64,000 nt of DNA, from assembly GCA_028386065.3 (NCBI GenBank), contig JAKUCV010005742.1, forward strand, positions 1-64,000, written 5' to 3'. Positions 22,331-34,161 of this stretch are shown piece after piece. Under the pieces are notes generated by a model. The model had not been told where the DNA came from, did no database searches, and saw only the letters and a list, made by a program, of their open reading frames with translations. The translations under genes were made by a program, and so were the position numbers. Each line of letters starts with the position of its first letter. Position 1 is the first letter of the stretch. Source of the DNA: Turnera subulata. Taxonomy: Eukaryota; Streptophyta; Magnoliopsida; Malpighiales; Passifloraceae.

Positions 22331-22500
22331 GAAATCCATATCTCTCAGGCTCATATCGAGTCGTAACTGACCTACGTGGTCCATGTGCTCCAGGTACAGA
22401 ATTTTCACCCACAACAACTTGTGGTTCCTGTCCTTGTTCCAGTACATCCTCTATAGCTTCTTTTTGTGCTCGAACTTCTTCGAGTTCTATTTTTCTCCCA

Positions 22501-22590
22501 CTGATCTCTCTAGAAATAAATTCTCTCTATAGAAAAATAGCAGTACTGATCTCTCTAGAAATAAATTCTCTCTCTAGAAAAATAGCAGTA
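22501..22590 (-). repeat. 45 bp tandem duplication in the IN-RT hinge of copia element 2
   Basis: Units 22501-22545 and 22546-22590 differ at one base. Forty-five bp keeps the frame, so the duplication alone would add 15 residues (a repeat around AIFLEREFISREIS) without breaking the protein. Confidence 0.85.
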
Positions 22591-23409
22591 CGAGCAACAA
22601 ACACTTTTTGCTCTATGGGATTATAGAAATAATATTCTTTAGTTTCTTTAGGATATCCAACGAAAAAGCACTTGTCAGATTTAGGGCCGAGCTTGTATGA
22701 AGCTTGACGTCTTACGTAAGCCTCACAACCCCAAATCTTCATAAAAGACAAAATTGGGACATTTCCCAGTCCACATCTCATATGGTGTCTTTTCAACCGA
22801 TTTAGATGGATCACGGTTAAGTGTAAAAACAACAGTCAATAAAGCATGTCCCCAAAATGAAGAAGGAATTTCAGCTTGACTCATCATAGAACGAACCATG
22901 TCTAACAGAATTCTATTTCTCCTTTTAGATACACCATTCCAATGAGGTGTACCTGGTGGAGTAAGTTGTGATACCATACCACATTCTATTAGATGATCAA
23001 AAAATTCTCGGTCTAGGTATTCACCTCCTCGATCAGATCGAAGCCTTTTAATACTCTTACCAAGTTGATTCTGTACTTCATTCTTGAATTCTTTGAACTT
23101 TTCAAAGGATTCTGACTTGTGCTTCATAAGATACACATAGCCATATCTACTATAATCATCAGTAAATGTAATGAAGTATTGAAAACCACCTCTAGCTTGT
23201 GTTGACATAGGTCCACATACATCAAAATATATAAGGCCTAACAAGTCTGAAGCTCTTTCACCTTTACCGGCAAAAGGAGCCTTCGTTATTTTGCCCAATA
23301 AACATGACTCACATGTCTCATATGATTCAAAATCAAATGAGTCCAAAACTTCATCCTTATGGAGTTTAGAAATACGAGTCTCGTTTATATGGCCCAAACA
23401 ACAATGCCA
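22591..23409 (-). pseudogene. pol: copia element 2 integrase
   Basis: The HHCC zinc domain (HINETR, CESCLLGKI), the first catalytic Asp (YFDVCGPM, where family members have HSD) and the second (LRSDRGGEY) are visible in the 23970-22723 ORF. The third catalytic residue reads NGVSKRRNR, with Lys for Glu, a change shared with element 3. A frameshift near 22755 moves the C-terminal part (FMKIWGCEAYVRRQAS) to the 22832-22527 frame. Confidence 0.9.
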
Positions 23410-24706
23410 GAGATAGATCGTATTAGAATCATTTAATTTAACCTTCTTCGAATTAATGTTATAGATTGGAGTTTCTCGGTTTAGGACGTACAAACCATTG
23501 CTTAAATATGCACCACCATAATAAATTTCATTCAAATAAATAGAACAACAGTTGTTCTTTATTACAAATGAAAAACCCTTCTTATCCAGACAAGAAACAG
23601 AAATCAAGTTCCTGCTTATAGTAGGTACATAATAGCAATCATCAATTTCCAAAACCAAACCACTCTGTAAAGATAGAAAATAAGTCCCTACGGCTAATGC
23701 AGCCACTCTTGCTCCATTTCCAACACGTAGGTCCACTTCACCCTTTGCTAATCTTCTACTCTTTCTCAGATCCTGCACATTTACACAAATGTGAGAACCA
23801 CATCCGGTATCTAGTACCAAAGATGCAGAGATAGAAATATTTGCTTCTATAGCAAGAATACCTGAAGCGGAAGTCTTACTTCCCTTCTGTTTCTTCACCT
23901 CCTCAAGGTAAACACTTCCAATGGCCAGGTTTCCTGCAATGGAAACATTGTCCTTCCTTTGCAACACCACCTTTGGGTTTCAGCACATGTGAAGAAGAAG
24001 AAGCACATGAACCAAACCTTTTGGTAGATTTCTTCTTCTTGTTAAACTTGGCCTTTCACTTTCCTTTTCCATTTCCAACCATCAAAATGTTGTTGGCTTT
24101 ATTTGCCTTCATCAGTTGCTCAACTGTTCCCAACATATTAAGCAACTCAGACAGAGATTTGTCAAGATGATTCATATTGAAATTCATGACAATTTGGCTA
24201 TAACTATCCGGCAACGATTGTAGGACAAGATCAACAGCCAACTCTCTTTTCAAAGGAAAACCCAGGCCATCAAAGCTCTCAATGTATCCAATCATTTTCA
24301 GCACATGAGGTTTGACAGGTGATGACTCAGCCATCTTGCATTGGAATAATGAGTTGAGGTCTCATACCTCTCTTGCCTGGCTTGCTCTTCAAAGAGCATT
24401 TTCAGTTTTCAATCATATCGAAAGCACCCACGTTCTCATGTTGCTTCTCAAGCTCAGAGTCTATAGTGACAAGCATAAGGCAAGCAACATCCAATGCTTC
24501 ATCAACATGCTTCTTGTAAGCTTCTCTTTCCGCCCTAGGAGCATTAGATGCCGGTTCAACAGGAACAGGGCCCTCAATGACATACAACTTCTTTTCTTGC
24601 TTGAGGACTATCCTCAAATTGCGGTGCCACTTAAAGAAATTATTCCATTCAGTTTTTCCTTCTCAAGGACCGATCGCAGTGACATCGTACTTGTGTTTTG
24701 TGCCAT
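23410..24706 (-). pseudogene. gag: copia element 2 Gag and protease
   Basis: It starts at the ATG at 24706 (MAQNTSTMSLRS). A one-base deletion after KLNG and another near 24400 break the capsid region; 24617-24402 and 24334-24056 are the surviving pieces. A TGA within GKGK at about 24054 precedes a zinc knuckle CFHCRKPGHWK that has lost its last Cys through a deletion of about 13 bases. The protease keeps VLDTGCGSHI. Fused gag-pro in one frame is normal for copia. Confidence 0.88.
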
Positions 24707-26177
24707 GACAACTCTACAATGATCAGTTCACACAAAATTAGTGTCATGTATAAAATCATTTAACAAGGAATTTTATTAAATGATACTCCCACTATATAAA
24801 TCAAGATGATAATAAGTGGGCCAAGATCCATATTTCCCTACAAGATAAGCTAGCTTTGGCTAATCGCTTACATCATAGCTATTTAGGTAGACAACTCTTT
24901 GTCAATTACATCTCATGTAACTCTTGGATAGTTGAGTGAACAACTCTTGTTCTTGTCTATCTCATAGACTTATCTCAACTCTTTGCCTCTAAGTCCCCAA
25001 TCCTATTGAGATGACTTAGTTAAGTTCAACCCACAACATGTAATTTGGATATTATAACTATCCCATCGCACCTTGCTAGGATAAACATTGGCACTTTGCT
25101 TTGGCAAACCTACCAAGTGTTGATCTAAGCATAGATGAGTCCTCATCAATGGAAGGCAACACATGAGGAACTTAATATTTACATCAATAATTAGGCCATT
25201 TGATCTGATTCACAAATTATATATCGCATATACAATAAGCATGCATCATTTATAATCAATACCAAGCTATGTGACATGATTATAAGGATAAACATGTTAA
25301 GAAGCAATCAACATATTGTTCATATTTCATTAAGATCATAAGAACATGTTATCCAGCATGCAAAATTTTGTAGGTGAGCGAATATACAAAATTTGGCAGA
25401 AACAACTAAAATTCCGAATGGACAGCAGAATTTTGTAAGTGAGCTGATATACGAAATTCGGCAGAAAGCTCAGAACATCGATGTTTATCCTTAGAACATC
25501 GATGTTTGAGAATTCTGGAAGTTCATAAGTTGACAAAATCTCAGAACATCGATGCTTGAAGTTGGCAGAACCTCAGAACATCGATGTTTAACCCTGAACA
25601 TCGATGTTTGAGCACTCTGGAACTTCAAACAAGTTGGCAGTATCCCAGAACATCGATGTTTACACCTAAATATCGATGTTTGATATTGGCAGAACCTCAG
25701 AACATCGATGTTTACACCTAAACATCGATGTTTAAGTAGTCTACCACTCCAAATTAATTGGCAGAGTCTTAGAACATCGATGTTTACACTTTAAACATCG
25801 ATGTTTTGACCCTTCGGCCAAAGAGAACATCAGTGTTTACACCTAAACATCGATGTGTTGACCTTGTTATCCTAGAACGACAATCGTTCTATATGAAAAA
25901 TGACAATCGATTTATCCTTGTCGAACTCATTCGACTTTCTGCCAAAAACACCATGATTGATATCATATACCAATCAAGTACTTAGTGTCAAACACTTTTG
26001 AACCGACTTCAACATATCACATATATGAGAATCATAATGATCTAGTTTAAACATACAATCATTAGAAGCATAATAAACTTAGATCAAGTTCTGTCACTTA
26101 TACAAACATGATCAAGCCACATCACATATAGCATATCAATTATATAAGCAACTTATTCGGTTTAGTGTTTCACAAGA
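24707..26177 (-). other. leader of copia element 2
   Basis: No gene. This 1.47 kb between PBS and gag is colinear with the leader of element 3 (40852-42288). Its PBS-proximal half carries the AACATCGATGTT array. Confidence 0.75.
25474..25857. repeat. array of 12 bp palindromes AACATCGATGTT in copia element 2 leader
   Basis: By eye there are nine exact copies and four one-base or two-base variants in 384 bp. Several occur as pairs 7-9 bases apart (AACATCGATGTT, tacaccta, AACATCGATGTT), with pairs embedded in looser 75-90 bp units containing ggcagaacctcag. Each copy is its own reverse complement, so any two can pair in single-stranded RNA. Element 3 has a matching array; element 1 has none. 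The function is unknown. Confidence 0.85.
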
Positions 26178-26190
26178 GGCTCCGCTACCA
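26178..26190 (-). other. primer binding site of copia element 2
   Basis: The minus-strand text TGGTAGCGGAGCC lies one base after the 5' LTR, close to the Met-tRNA type site. Confidence 0.75.
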
Positions 26191-26191
26191 C

Positions 26192-27677
26192 TGTAAGTAA
26201 CCGGGTATGCAAACAAATAGACAATATGCGCAGCAAAAAACCCGGAACTAATGGAGGGTCCATGTGAAACGGGATAAACCGAATAACAAGATTTTCGTAC
26301 CTGGTTTGGTTGAGATCTTTCACTCAGCTGATGATCCAAAACAGCAAGAACCGGACAAAATCCGACTCCTCAACGGCATCCACACGAACAGTCGATGACC
26401 GCTAGCAACCGTCACACGATCACCAGCCCGAGCACTCTCGAGCCGCAGTGCTAGTTGCTGAATTTCCGAGAGAGAGAGAGCCTAGTGTTTGATGTGTTTT
26501 CTCTAAAAATGAAGTGTGTGTGCTTAGTCTGAAAATGAATGTGCATAATCTGATTATACACTCAATCACAACAAGTATAGTTTAATAAGTCATTGGCCAA
26601 CATAATTATGCACTTATCTTATCATATAATAAAGTGTATGATTATGTTTCCACTAACTATACTTTAATCAATATGCATAATGATCTTTCCACCATCCACA
26701 CTTTACACATCTTTTGGACAATAATCTGGTTCAATAATTATGGTAATTAGTGAACCAAATCAACCAAAACAATCCAGTTCAACCATGGTCCAACCAAGGT
26801 TTTAACCACTAGCTCGAATCAACAGTTCTAAGTGTGTGACCCTGTAGGCACTAATCACGTTGGCAATAATTATAAACTCTCATTTATAATTATAAACAAT
26901 GAGCGGTATCTAGCAACACATCGTTGCTACCCAAGTGACCAGATCAGTACTGATTCATTATGCCTCGAAAAATGTCATTATCCTTTCGTCCCATTATATC
27001 AATATCAAACACGAGACATGGAATGTGTCATTCTCGTACATGTTTAATCTAAGGTTTCTTGATCCCCGAGTTAACTGTGTAAAACGAATACAAATGATAT
27101 CCCCATATCACTTAATCCGAGCATGGCCATGCATTTATAGTTCAACTCTATCAAGGGGCCCAACTAATAATATACCCGTTATATGGGTTGGACGAATCCC
27201 ATCTTGATCTTACAAAATCCACTACACATTATATCATATACCCAATGATTACTCTTAGGTCTACTCATTTACGAATGACCAAGAGTAATATCAAAGTATA
27301 CGACTCACATGTTGGGAACCTTGATGATCTCAGGTCTAAGGACAATACATATAAGAACCACTAATGACAATATATAACAGTCCATGTAGTGTTCTTATGT
27401 CAGGTCGGTCCAGTCCACATGTTCTCTAACTTGTACCCGTTTGTAGAATTCATATCTCATATAATTCTCAACATACGCTAGTCTTAATTTATTATTACAA
27501 CCTATCCACAATAATAATCGACTAGGGACAAATCAAGAATATAAAATATTCTTAGGTTGTAAATATGTGCAAGTATTTATCATAGATAAACATATTTATT
27601 GCAATAAAACCTTAATCAAAAATACATGACTTAAAATATAATCATCCAGTGATTGGCTTTTGGGCATTACACTAACA
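26192..27677 (-). repeat. 5' LTR of copia element 2
   Basis: It begins (in +) TGTAAGTAACCGGG and ends GGGCATTACACTAACA, next to the TSD AATAT. It would hold the element promoter on the minus strand. Confidence 0.9.
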
Positions 27678-27682
27678 AATAT

Positions 27683-28705
27683 ATCAATATATATATGTCG
27701 ACAGAAAACCCTAGGTGTACTGGATTAATCTTAATCATATTTGGGTTGTAATTTTCGGGCTTAATAATGAGCTTAATGTGGGCTTATTATTTGTAATCCG
27801 AAAGTAGGTCCAATAGCTTATCCAAACTCTTTTGGACGCACGGCTCAAATTAACAGTCCTAAGTGTGCGACCGTATAGGCTCTAATCACGTTGGCAATAA
27901 TTATAAAATGACATTTATAGTTATAAACAATGAGCGGTGTCTAGCAACACATCATTGCTATCCAAGTGACAAGATCAAATTCATCAAGCCTTATTATTGT
28001 GTCTTTGTTCCTTCGTCTTATAATATCAAGATCAAACGAGACATGGAATATGTCATTCTCGCATATGTTTAATCTACGGTTTCTTGAATCCAAGTTAACT
28101 GTCCAAAACAAATACAACTGATATCCCATATCAATCAATTTGAACACAGACATGCATTTTACAGTTTAACCCTATCAAGGGGCCCAACAGATATATTTCA
28201 CATTACATGGACTAGACAAATTCCATCTTGACCAAACAAATCCCTCTACACATTATTTCATGTGTCCAATAATAACTCTAACGTCTACCCAGCTATGAGT
28301 AACCAAAAGTAATCTCAAAGCACATGAATCATGTGCTGGGAACCTTGATGATCTTAGGTCTAAGGGCAACACTTATAAGAACCACCAATGACAACATGTA
28401 ATGATCCATGTGGTGTTCTTAAGTTTGGTCGGTCCTGTCCACAAGTTCCCTAACTTGTACTCGTACGTAGACCTCATATCTCATATGACTCTCAACATAC
28501 GCTAGTCTTAATTTATTATTACAACCCATCCATAATAATAACCGACAGGGACTTTCAAGAATATAAAATATTCTTGGGTTATAAGCAATCTACACAAATA
28601 TAAAAGAATAAGCGAACACATTTATCAGAATAAAACTTTAATCAAATATCATGACTCAAAAAATAACATAATCGTCCAATAATTGGTTTTTGGGCATTAC
28701 ACTAA
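27683..28705 (-). repeat. 5' LTR of copia element 1, outer part
   Basis: It continues the LTR broken at 16148. Its last 320 bp match 10821-11137. It ends in GGGCATTACACTAAT where family members have ACTAACA, so the extreme end has mutated or been lost. Confidence 0.8.
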
Positions 28706-29132
28706 TGGTCAAAATTTGGGTGTTCAGAGGGACTAATCAATAGGTAAAGTACCTCTACTAGTAAGATTTTCCTTGACAACGATGCCTCCACTTACAGCCT
28801 ACAATAGAAAATATTCAACTTTTGGTGGGCCAAAACTGGTCCATATATTCGGGGGCTTGGAATAGGGGAAGGAAGCGTTAAGAATAAAACTACACACCTC
28901 TTTAATAGAGAACTCCGACTTCTTACCATTACCCCATATCTATCTTTCCTTCAAGCCTGAACTTAGAACCACTTTACTCAATTCCTCGTCAATCCTACCA
29001 ACTCTCTCGTTCCCACTCACACAGACTTCTACGCCATAACCCTGAAGCAACAAATAGAGGAGCCTTGGAAGCCATTGCTGCAGGGCTGACATTTTTTTTG
29101 CTTGAGTGGAGGAAAAGCCTATGGTATTTCTC
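28706..29132. other. unassigned sequence, possibly Tat-like interior
   Basis: No gene found. Text such as gggggcttggaataggggaagg is in the style of Tat/Ogre leaders. It continues after the CACTA element at 30835-31089 (gttgggggcaaacaccagtg). Assignment is uncertain. Confidence 0.3.
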
Positions 29133-29135
29133 CTT

Positions 29136-30831
29136 CACTACAAGAATGCAGCCCTTTACGCTCGGATTTAGCAAGGGATTTTTAGCAATTTGTAACGGAT
29201 TTTTGCATTTACAACGGATTTTGTCACGGATGAAATCCCTGATTAAACCCTTCGTTGCAAATCCTGTTGTGAGGAAATTTGTAATGGACCAGTTTGCAAG
29301 GGATTTAGCCTAGGTTCGTGAGTGACAAATAATAACAGACATAAATCCCTCACAATTAAATCCGTTAGTATAACCCTTTACAAACTTCAAGGGAATAAAA
29401 CCTTTCGTTGCAAAAAATTTATTTACAAAAAAAATAATTTGGCTAAATACTAATATATTAACTGAATTTAATTACTTTTGAATTTGTCGACTTAAAAAAT
29501 TAAGATGCTGAAATTTATAACAAAAAGAGACAAAGAGACGATTTTATTATGACGGCTTTTTAACAAATACAACAAAATAAAAAAAAACAATTTGTACATA
29601 GAAATACAACAAAATAAGCCGGAATCCGGCGAAATTAAGATCGATGTCGTTACGCACAAAAACTTGAACTTGGTTGGCCCTCCACATATCTGCTCAAAGA
29701 CAGCCCGCAGCACGAACGGATCTGCACGCTAGTAATTAGACCTCCTCATGTGGGAACCGGATCTTATACTCCAACACTCGGATCTACTCGTCTGGTAACC
29801 AGATCTAGAGCCGCAGCATGTCCTCCCCGCCTTGAGGGACGAAATCCAACCACTACCGACTAGATCTACATGCTATCCAACCCCAACACCAAAATCAAAA
29901 CAAACACATAATCAGTAACCAAAACAACCACAATTCAACCCCATAATCAACAAATCTGAAAGAGAGGAAGAAGGCTCACCACAGAGCCACCATCATCGAC
30001 CCCGGCTTCATCGCCGTTGGTCGCAACATTCGCCGCCTTGGTTTCTCTGCCCTCGTCTCAGGTTTCCAACACGTTGGGGCTTGATAAGTGTAGAGGGAGA
30101 GGGAAAGAATAGAGTAGATGTAAGGTAATTGTGGCTTAGGGGCGTGGGTGTGTGTGTGGTGTTAGGCGGCTAGGATTCTTCATGTGGGAAGGAAATGAAT
30201 ATGAAGAAGAAAGGAGGCTTGGAAGAAGAGATGGAGCGACGGCTGGAAGACAAAGAAAATGAAAAGGAGAGAAGGAAATGGGGGCTTTTATACTTGAGGT
30301 TATAAACCTAGGGCAGAATTAGACAGGCTTTTGCTTCTTTTTTTTCGTCCAAGGATTTAGCTTTACATTAATTTACCAAATGTTCCCCTAACAAATAGCA
30401 ACGGAAAAAACGGTCACTATTTGCCACAGAAATTGCTTCCCTAACAAATAGCAACGGAAAAAACCCTCACAAATCCTTTTTTGGAATATAAAACTTGTGA
30501 CAGATACATCCCTTGCAATTTGTAAGGGAAAAATTATCCGTTACAAATTAGTGACGGACAAATCCCTCACAACGAAGGCAGGAAGGAGGCGGGAAAAATT
30601 TTGGCTTCCCTTGAAAATATCAGTCACGGGTTTTGTCACGGAAAAATAATCCCTAGCTAAATCCGTTACTAAATTTTGTGACGGAAAATTTTTCCTAACT
30701 AATCCCGTTGCAAAGCTCACTTTTCGACCTGGTTTCGAAAACTCGCGTAACCCTTGCAAAATGCGTTACTATTAGTGAGGGAAATTTCCTTCACACAAAA
30801 TCCGTTAGAAACGGGCTGCATTCTAGTAGTG
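29136..30831. mobile_element. non-autonomous CACTA (CMC/En-Spm) transposon, TSD CTT
   Basis: The terminal inverted repeats are CACTACAAGAATGCAGCCC at the left and, on the other strand at the right, CACTACTAGAATGCAGCCC (one mismatch in 19). CTT flanks both ends (29133-29135 and 30832-30834), the 3 bp duplication typical of the superfamily. The terminal 300-400 bp on each side are crowded with variants of gtaacggat, tgtgacgga and aatccctcacaa, as expected of subterminal transposase-binding repeats. The 1.7 kb element has no transposase, so it depended on an autonomous relative. Confidence 0.92.
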
Positions 30832-30834
30832 CTT

Positions 30835-31089
30835 AAGTAACCCTAGAGGGAACAATATATCATGCTAGAAGGAGATACTAGTACCGCAACCTATACAAAT
30901 ATGAAGATTGTCTTTGAGGGAAGCACCCGAGGAGTTAGATTCGATTGAACACCTGAGGATATTCCCTCAAAGGGTGGACATGCAGTTGGGGGCAAACACC
31001 AGTGAGAAAATGCACGTCTCCAACTCACAGTTGGTTTTGATTAAACGAACCCAGTCCGGATCCTGATTCTAAAGGTATCTCTATAACCA
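30835..31089. other. unassigned sequence to the right of the CACTA element
   Basis: No gene. It continues the sequence interrupted by the CACTA element and has the same Tat/Ogre-like style. Confidence 0.3.
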
Positions 31090-32165
31090 TTGGAAGCACA
31101 AACTATTGTTTTTAACTGTTAGCGAGTCGATACCGAGACCACCACACTCTTCTGGTTGAGGCAATTTGCTCCAAGCTACCCAACAAATCTTGCGTTTCTC
31201 TAAAGAACCACTCCATAGAAATTTTCCTCGGATTTGGATGAACTTTTTGTTCACTGCACTGGGAGACGGAAGAGGATATGAAGTAAGGGTAGAGAAGAGA
31301 GAACAAATTTGATCAGCAAAACTAGACCTACAAAAAGATAAGAACCTGGCTTTCCATGCTTTTAGTCTCCTCTACAATTTATCCAAGATAGGTTTACAGC
31401 TGGTTCCTTTTTTTTTTTCATGTTAGCACCTAGGGGCATGCCTAGATACTTAAAAGGTAGTTTCTCCACCTTACATAGTAGGATATCGGTAAGCTACTTG
31501 GTTTTTTAGTGCCAACATCCACACCAGCTAAACCACTTTTAGAAAAATTGATATTCGCAACACCTAAGGACTCTTTTCAGGATTAGGAGGCAGTTTTTAT
31601 TGGCCTTTGCAATTAGGATTGTATCATATGCAAACTGAATTATATTAGCTGGTATGTCGTGAATGCATAGATCCTCCACAAAGCCACTGGATATAGCTGC
31701 GTCAACCATCACTTTGAGTCCCTCAGCTGCAATAAGGAATAGGAAAGGGGATAAGAAGTCCCCAAGCTCAAGGCCCTCACTCATGGCCAGTTGCTTGGTG
31801 GGAGAGCCGTTGATAAGCACAACCAAAAGGGATGATTGCAAATACTCATTAATCTCTGGAATCCATTTTGAACCGAACCCCATGTTCTTCATCACCTTAC
31901 ACAGATATTCTCACGATATGTTGCCATATGTTTTGCGGAAGTCAAGTTTCCATACCATAGTTGGAGACATGCTATTTTTCAGGGAATCAATGAATTCAGA
32001 GGCATTCAGAGGCAATTAGGATTGCATCAAAGATATTTTTGCCTTCAGTGAAGCATGTTGAGACGTACTAATCACGCTTGGCAGAACCGATTTCAGCGTA
32101 CAAGACAGAATTTTTGATATTATCCAATAGATACCACTCATTAGTGTTATTGGCCTATTGTTAGT
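31090..32165 (-). pseudogene. LINE (L1-type) reverse transcriptase relic
   Basis: Minus-strand text, in shifting frames, follows the order of plant L1 ORF2: RPITLMSGIYWIISKIL and LPSVISTSQHA (about 32150-32030), WKLDFRKTYGN (about 31940), MGFGSKWI, FLSPFLFLIAAEGLK and FAYDTILIAKANK (31895-31539), then a post-RT part with KISMEWFFR and a WGG-like motif (31306-31112). The catalytic FADD has become FAYD, and several stops and frameshifts are present. No 3' tail or duplication was found. Confidence 0.85.
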
Positions 32166-32211
32166 AAACTCCTGCCTGCCCTTCTACTCTTTCCTTCATA
32201 TTTCTTCTTCC

Positions 32212-32682
32212 CAAGGTTGTTAAACCCGACCCGGCTATCGACTCGGCCTAGCTTAGGGGTCACAAGAACTAGGGTTCAACCGGGGGTCGATAGGGGCTTA
32301 AAAGGAGTCCCTTGATTCTTCAATACCAGTTATGAAAAAGAGAGTGGAGGAAAGAAGGGATGAGATGTGAATTTGGGAATTATTAATTTGAGTGGGAGTT
32401 AGGATTAGCTTCTACTTTGACATTCAACAACATTCTTTTTTATTTTTTTTGGGTGTGTAAGCGCTGCGACAGTCGATTATGACTCAAATTTTTTTAAAAA
32501 AAAAGTGGAATTCTCATCAACCCGGTAAACCTGCACCCGCGTCTGAAAAAGCCGGAAAACCCGGAGGGACCCAGGCAGGTCTTTGATTCACAAGAACCGA
32601 AAGGCCATTTGAACCGGCCTGGCCCCCAGTTCCCGGTTAACCCGGTTGAACCAGCCGGGCCGGTCCGGTTTTAACAACATTG
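32212..32682. mobile_element. hAT-type MITE A, TSD CTTCTTCC
   Basis: The ends are CAAGGTTGTTAAACCCGACC and, inverted, CAATGTTGTTAAAACCGGAC. CTTCTTCC occurs at 32204-32211 and 32683-32690, an 8 bp duplication as made by hAT transposases. At 471 bp it has no coding sequence. The terminal parts are rich in cccggtt and ccggcc words. Confidence 0.88.
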
Positions 32683-32937
32683 CTTCTTCCTTCTCATTTG
32701 ATATTTCTAACTATGTTTTTGGGCTTTGATTAGGGTTGGACCGTTGCCTGTGGGAGTTTTCTACAAGTCATGGATTTGTTAGAGTTGACAAGAATGCAGG
32801 TGGCCAAAATTTTGTTAGATTTTTTTCATTCTTTTGGCAGTTCGGTGAAGATAACAAAAATTTGGACCGGAATAGTATTCTTTTCTAACTCCATGAGGCA
32901 TTTATTTTCCCCGTGCAACTGTGAAGAGCATGCATGC

Positions 32938-33518
32938 TAGACCTGGCAAAACATGTTTCGACACAACAACACGACACGAACCCGACAAGAAATAAGCATG
33001 TATAGATCAGAGATTTTCAACCGGTTTAATTAAATGGGTTGACCCGACACGACACGAAAATTAGCAGGTCAGGTCGCGGGTTGACCCTCCAACCCGATGG
33101 GTACCTATTTATGACCCGATTATATTTAGGGTCTATATATTTTACTGATTTAAGACATAAATTATTTACTATTTAAGACCAAAATTATTAAAATTATCCA
33201 GAAATATTATTATATATGATTTAAAATAATATTATATTATGATTCTACAATTTATAATTATATTTAATATATAAAAATTTTAATTATATACCAATTTGCT
33301 TGAAAAATGTGCAAAATAGATAAACTCCAAACAAATTTGTAGACTTTCTAGAGTTAACAGGTAACCCACGGGTCAACCCGAACCCGACACGATTGTAAAC
33401 GGGTTGACACGAAACGACATGATTATTAAACAAGTCAGGTACGGGTTGAGAAATTAAAACCTGTTTACCTGTTTAACCCGACACGAATCCGACCCATCAA
33501 CACGAATTGCCAGGTCTA
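32938..33518. mobile_element. hAT-type MITE B, TSD ATGCATGC
   Basis: The ends are TAGACCTGGCAA in inverted orientation, with ATGCATGC at 32930-32937 and 33519-33526. It is 581 bp and non-coding, with an AT-rich centre and cacgacacgaa-type subterminal words. Its right duplication directly abuts the stop codon of the exon described at 33527-35479. Confidence 0.88.
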
Positions 33519-34161
33519 ATGCATGCTCACCCATTTTCGGCTGACAACTTTTCAAGCCTCTTTTTCGCCCTATTCACAATAGCGCCCAGGGAAGTTGGTG
33601 GGACATAGCCAGACTTAGAATTGGTGCTAGGGGTGAGAAAAATTCCGAAAATCCAAAATCCATTCTGAATCTGAATGAATCGGTACCAAAAGAGAGGAAA
33701 TCCGAACTGTTTCGCAATGAAATGGAATGGAATCTGAACTGTTTGATGAGAAATGGAACGGAAAGGAGTTTTAATCTGAAAATCCGTGGAGCTCCGAGAT
33801 CCGAACAAAATAGTATGCACAGGTAGTGCCAAAAAAAAATTGAACCTGGAGCCCAACCAAATTTTAAATTTTTTACAATAAAAATCGGTGGGAAAATAAA
33901 AATTATGTAATAAAATTGATATTTTTAGCTCTTAATTTATTTTCACAACAAATTACTTCATAATATTTTACTTTATTTTTAAATATAAATTATGCCATGA
34001 TTTAATAAATATTATTTGGAGTACCAAATAAGTAAATATGGTTATCAAATAAAAATTTAAAAAAATATAAAAAAATTGTACTATATTTATACAAATGCAT
34101 TAAATAATATTTTTATAATAATATTGTTATAAAATAATTTTATAAATTTTATAAATAGAAG

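Larger units (their letters stand above)
16149..27677 (-). mobile_element. Ty1/copia element 2 (Angela-like), both LTRs, TSD AATAT
   Basis: LTRs at 16149-17633 (3') and 26192-27677 (5') are nearly the same length (1485 and 1486 bp). The flanks are AATAT at 16144-16148 and AATAT at 27678-27682, a perfect 5 bp duplication inside the LTR of element 1. On the minus strand: PBS, leader with a palindrome array, gag, PR, IN, RT, RH, PPT. A 3.06 kb solo LTR splits RT from RH. Several frameshifts make it inactive. The LTRs differ at scattered positions, so insertion is not very recent. Confidence 0.92.
10821..28705 (-). mobile_element. Ty1/copia element 1 (Angela-like), decayed, split by copia element 2
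   Basis: On the minus strand: 5' LTR (28705-27683 and 16148-15801, split by element 2), PBS (15799-15787), leader, gag-PR-IN-RT-RH (14513-11152), PPT, and a 3' LTR cut to its first 317 bp (11137-10821). Long LTRs and the domain order PR-IN-RT-RH are those of plant copia; RT text such as YRDRSKRLLGLSQSTYIDK suggests the Angela group, which I hold with moderate confidence. At least six in-frame stops or frameshifts and an internal deletion make it inactive. No clean TSD is seen. Confidence 0.85.

Noticed and set aside
25474..25857. CRISPR array suggested by regularly recurring short repeats
   Set aside because: The repeats are only 12 bp, spacers vary from 7 to about 60 bases and are themselves related, there are no cas genes, and the sequence is plant nuclear DNA inside a copia leader.
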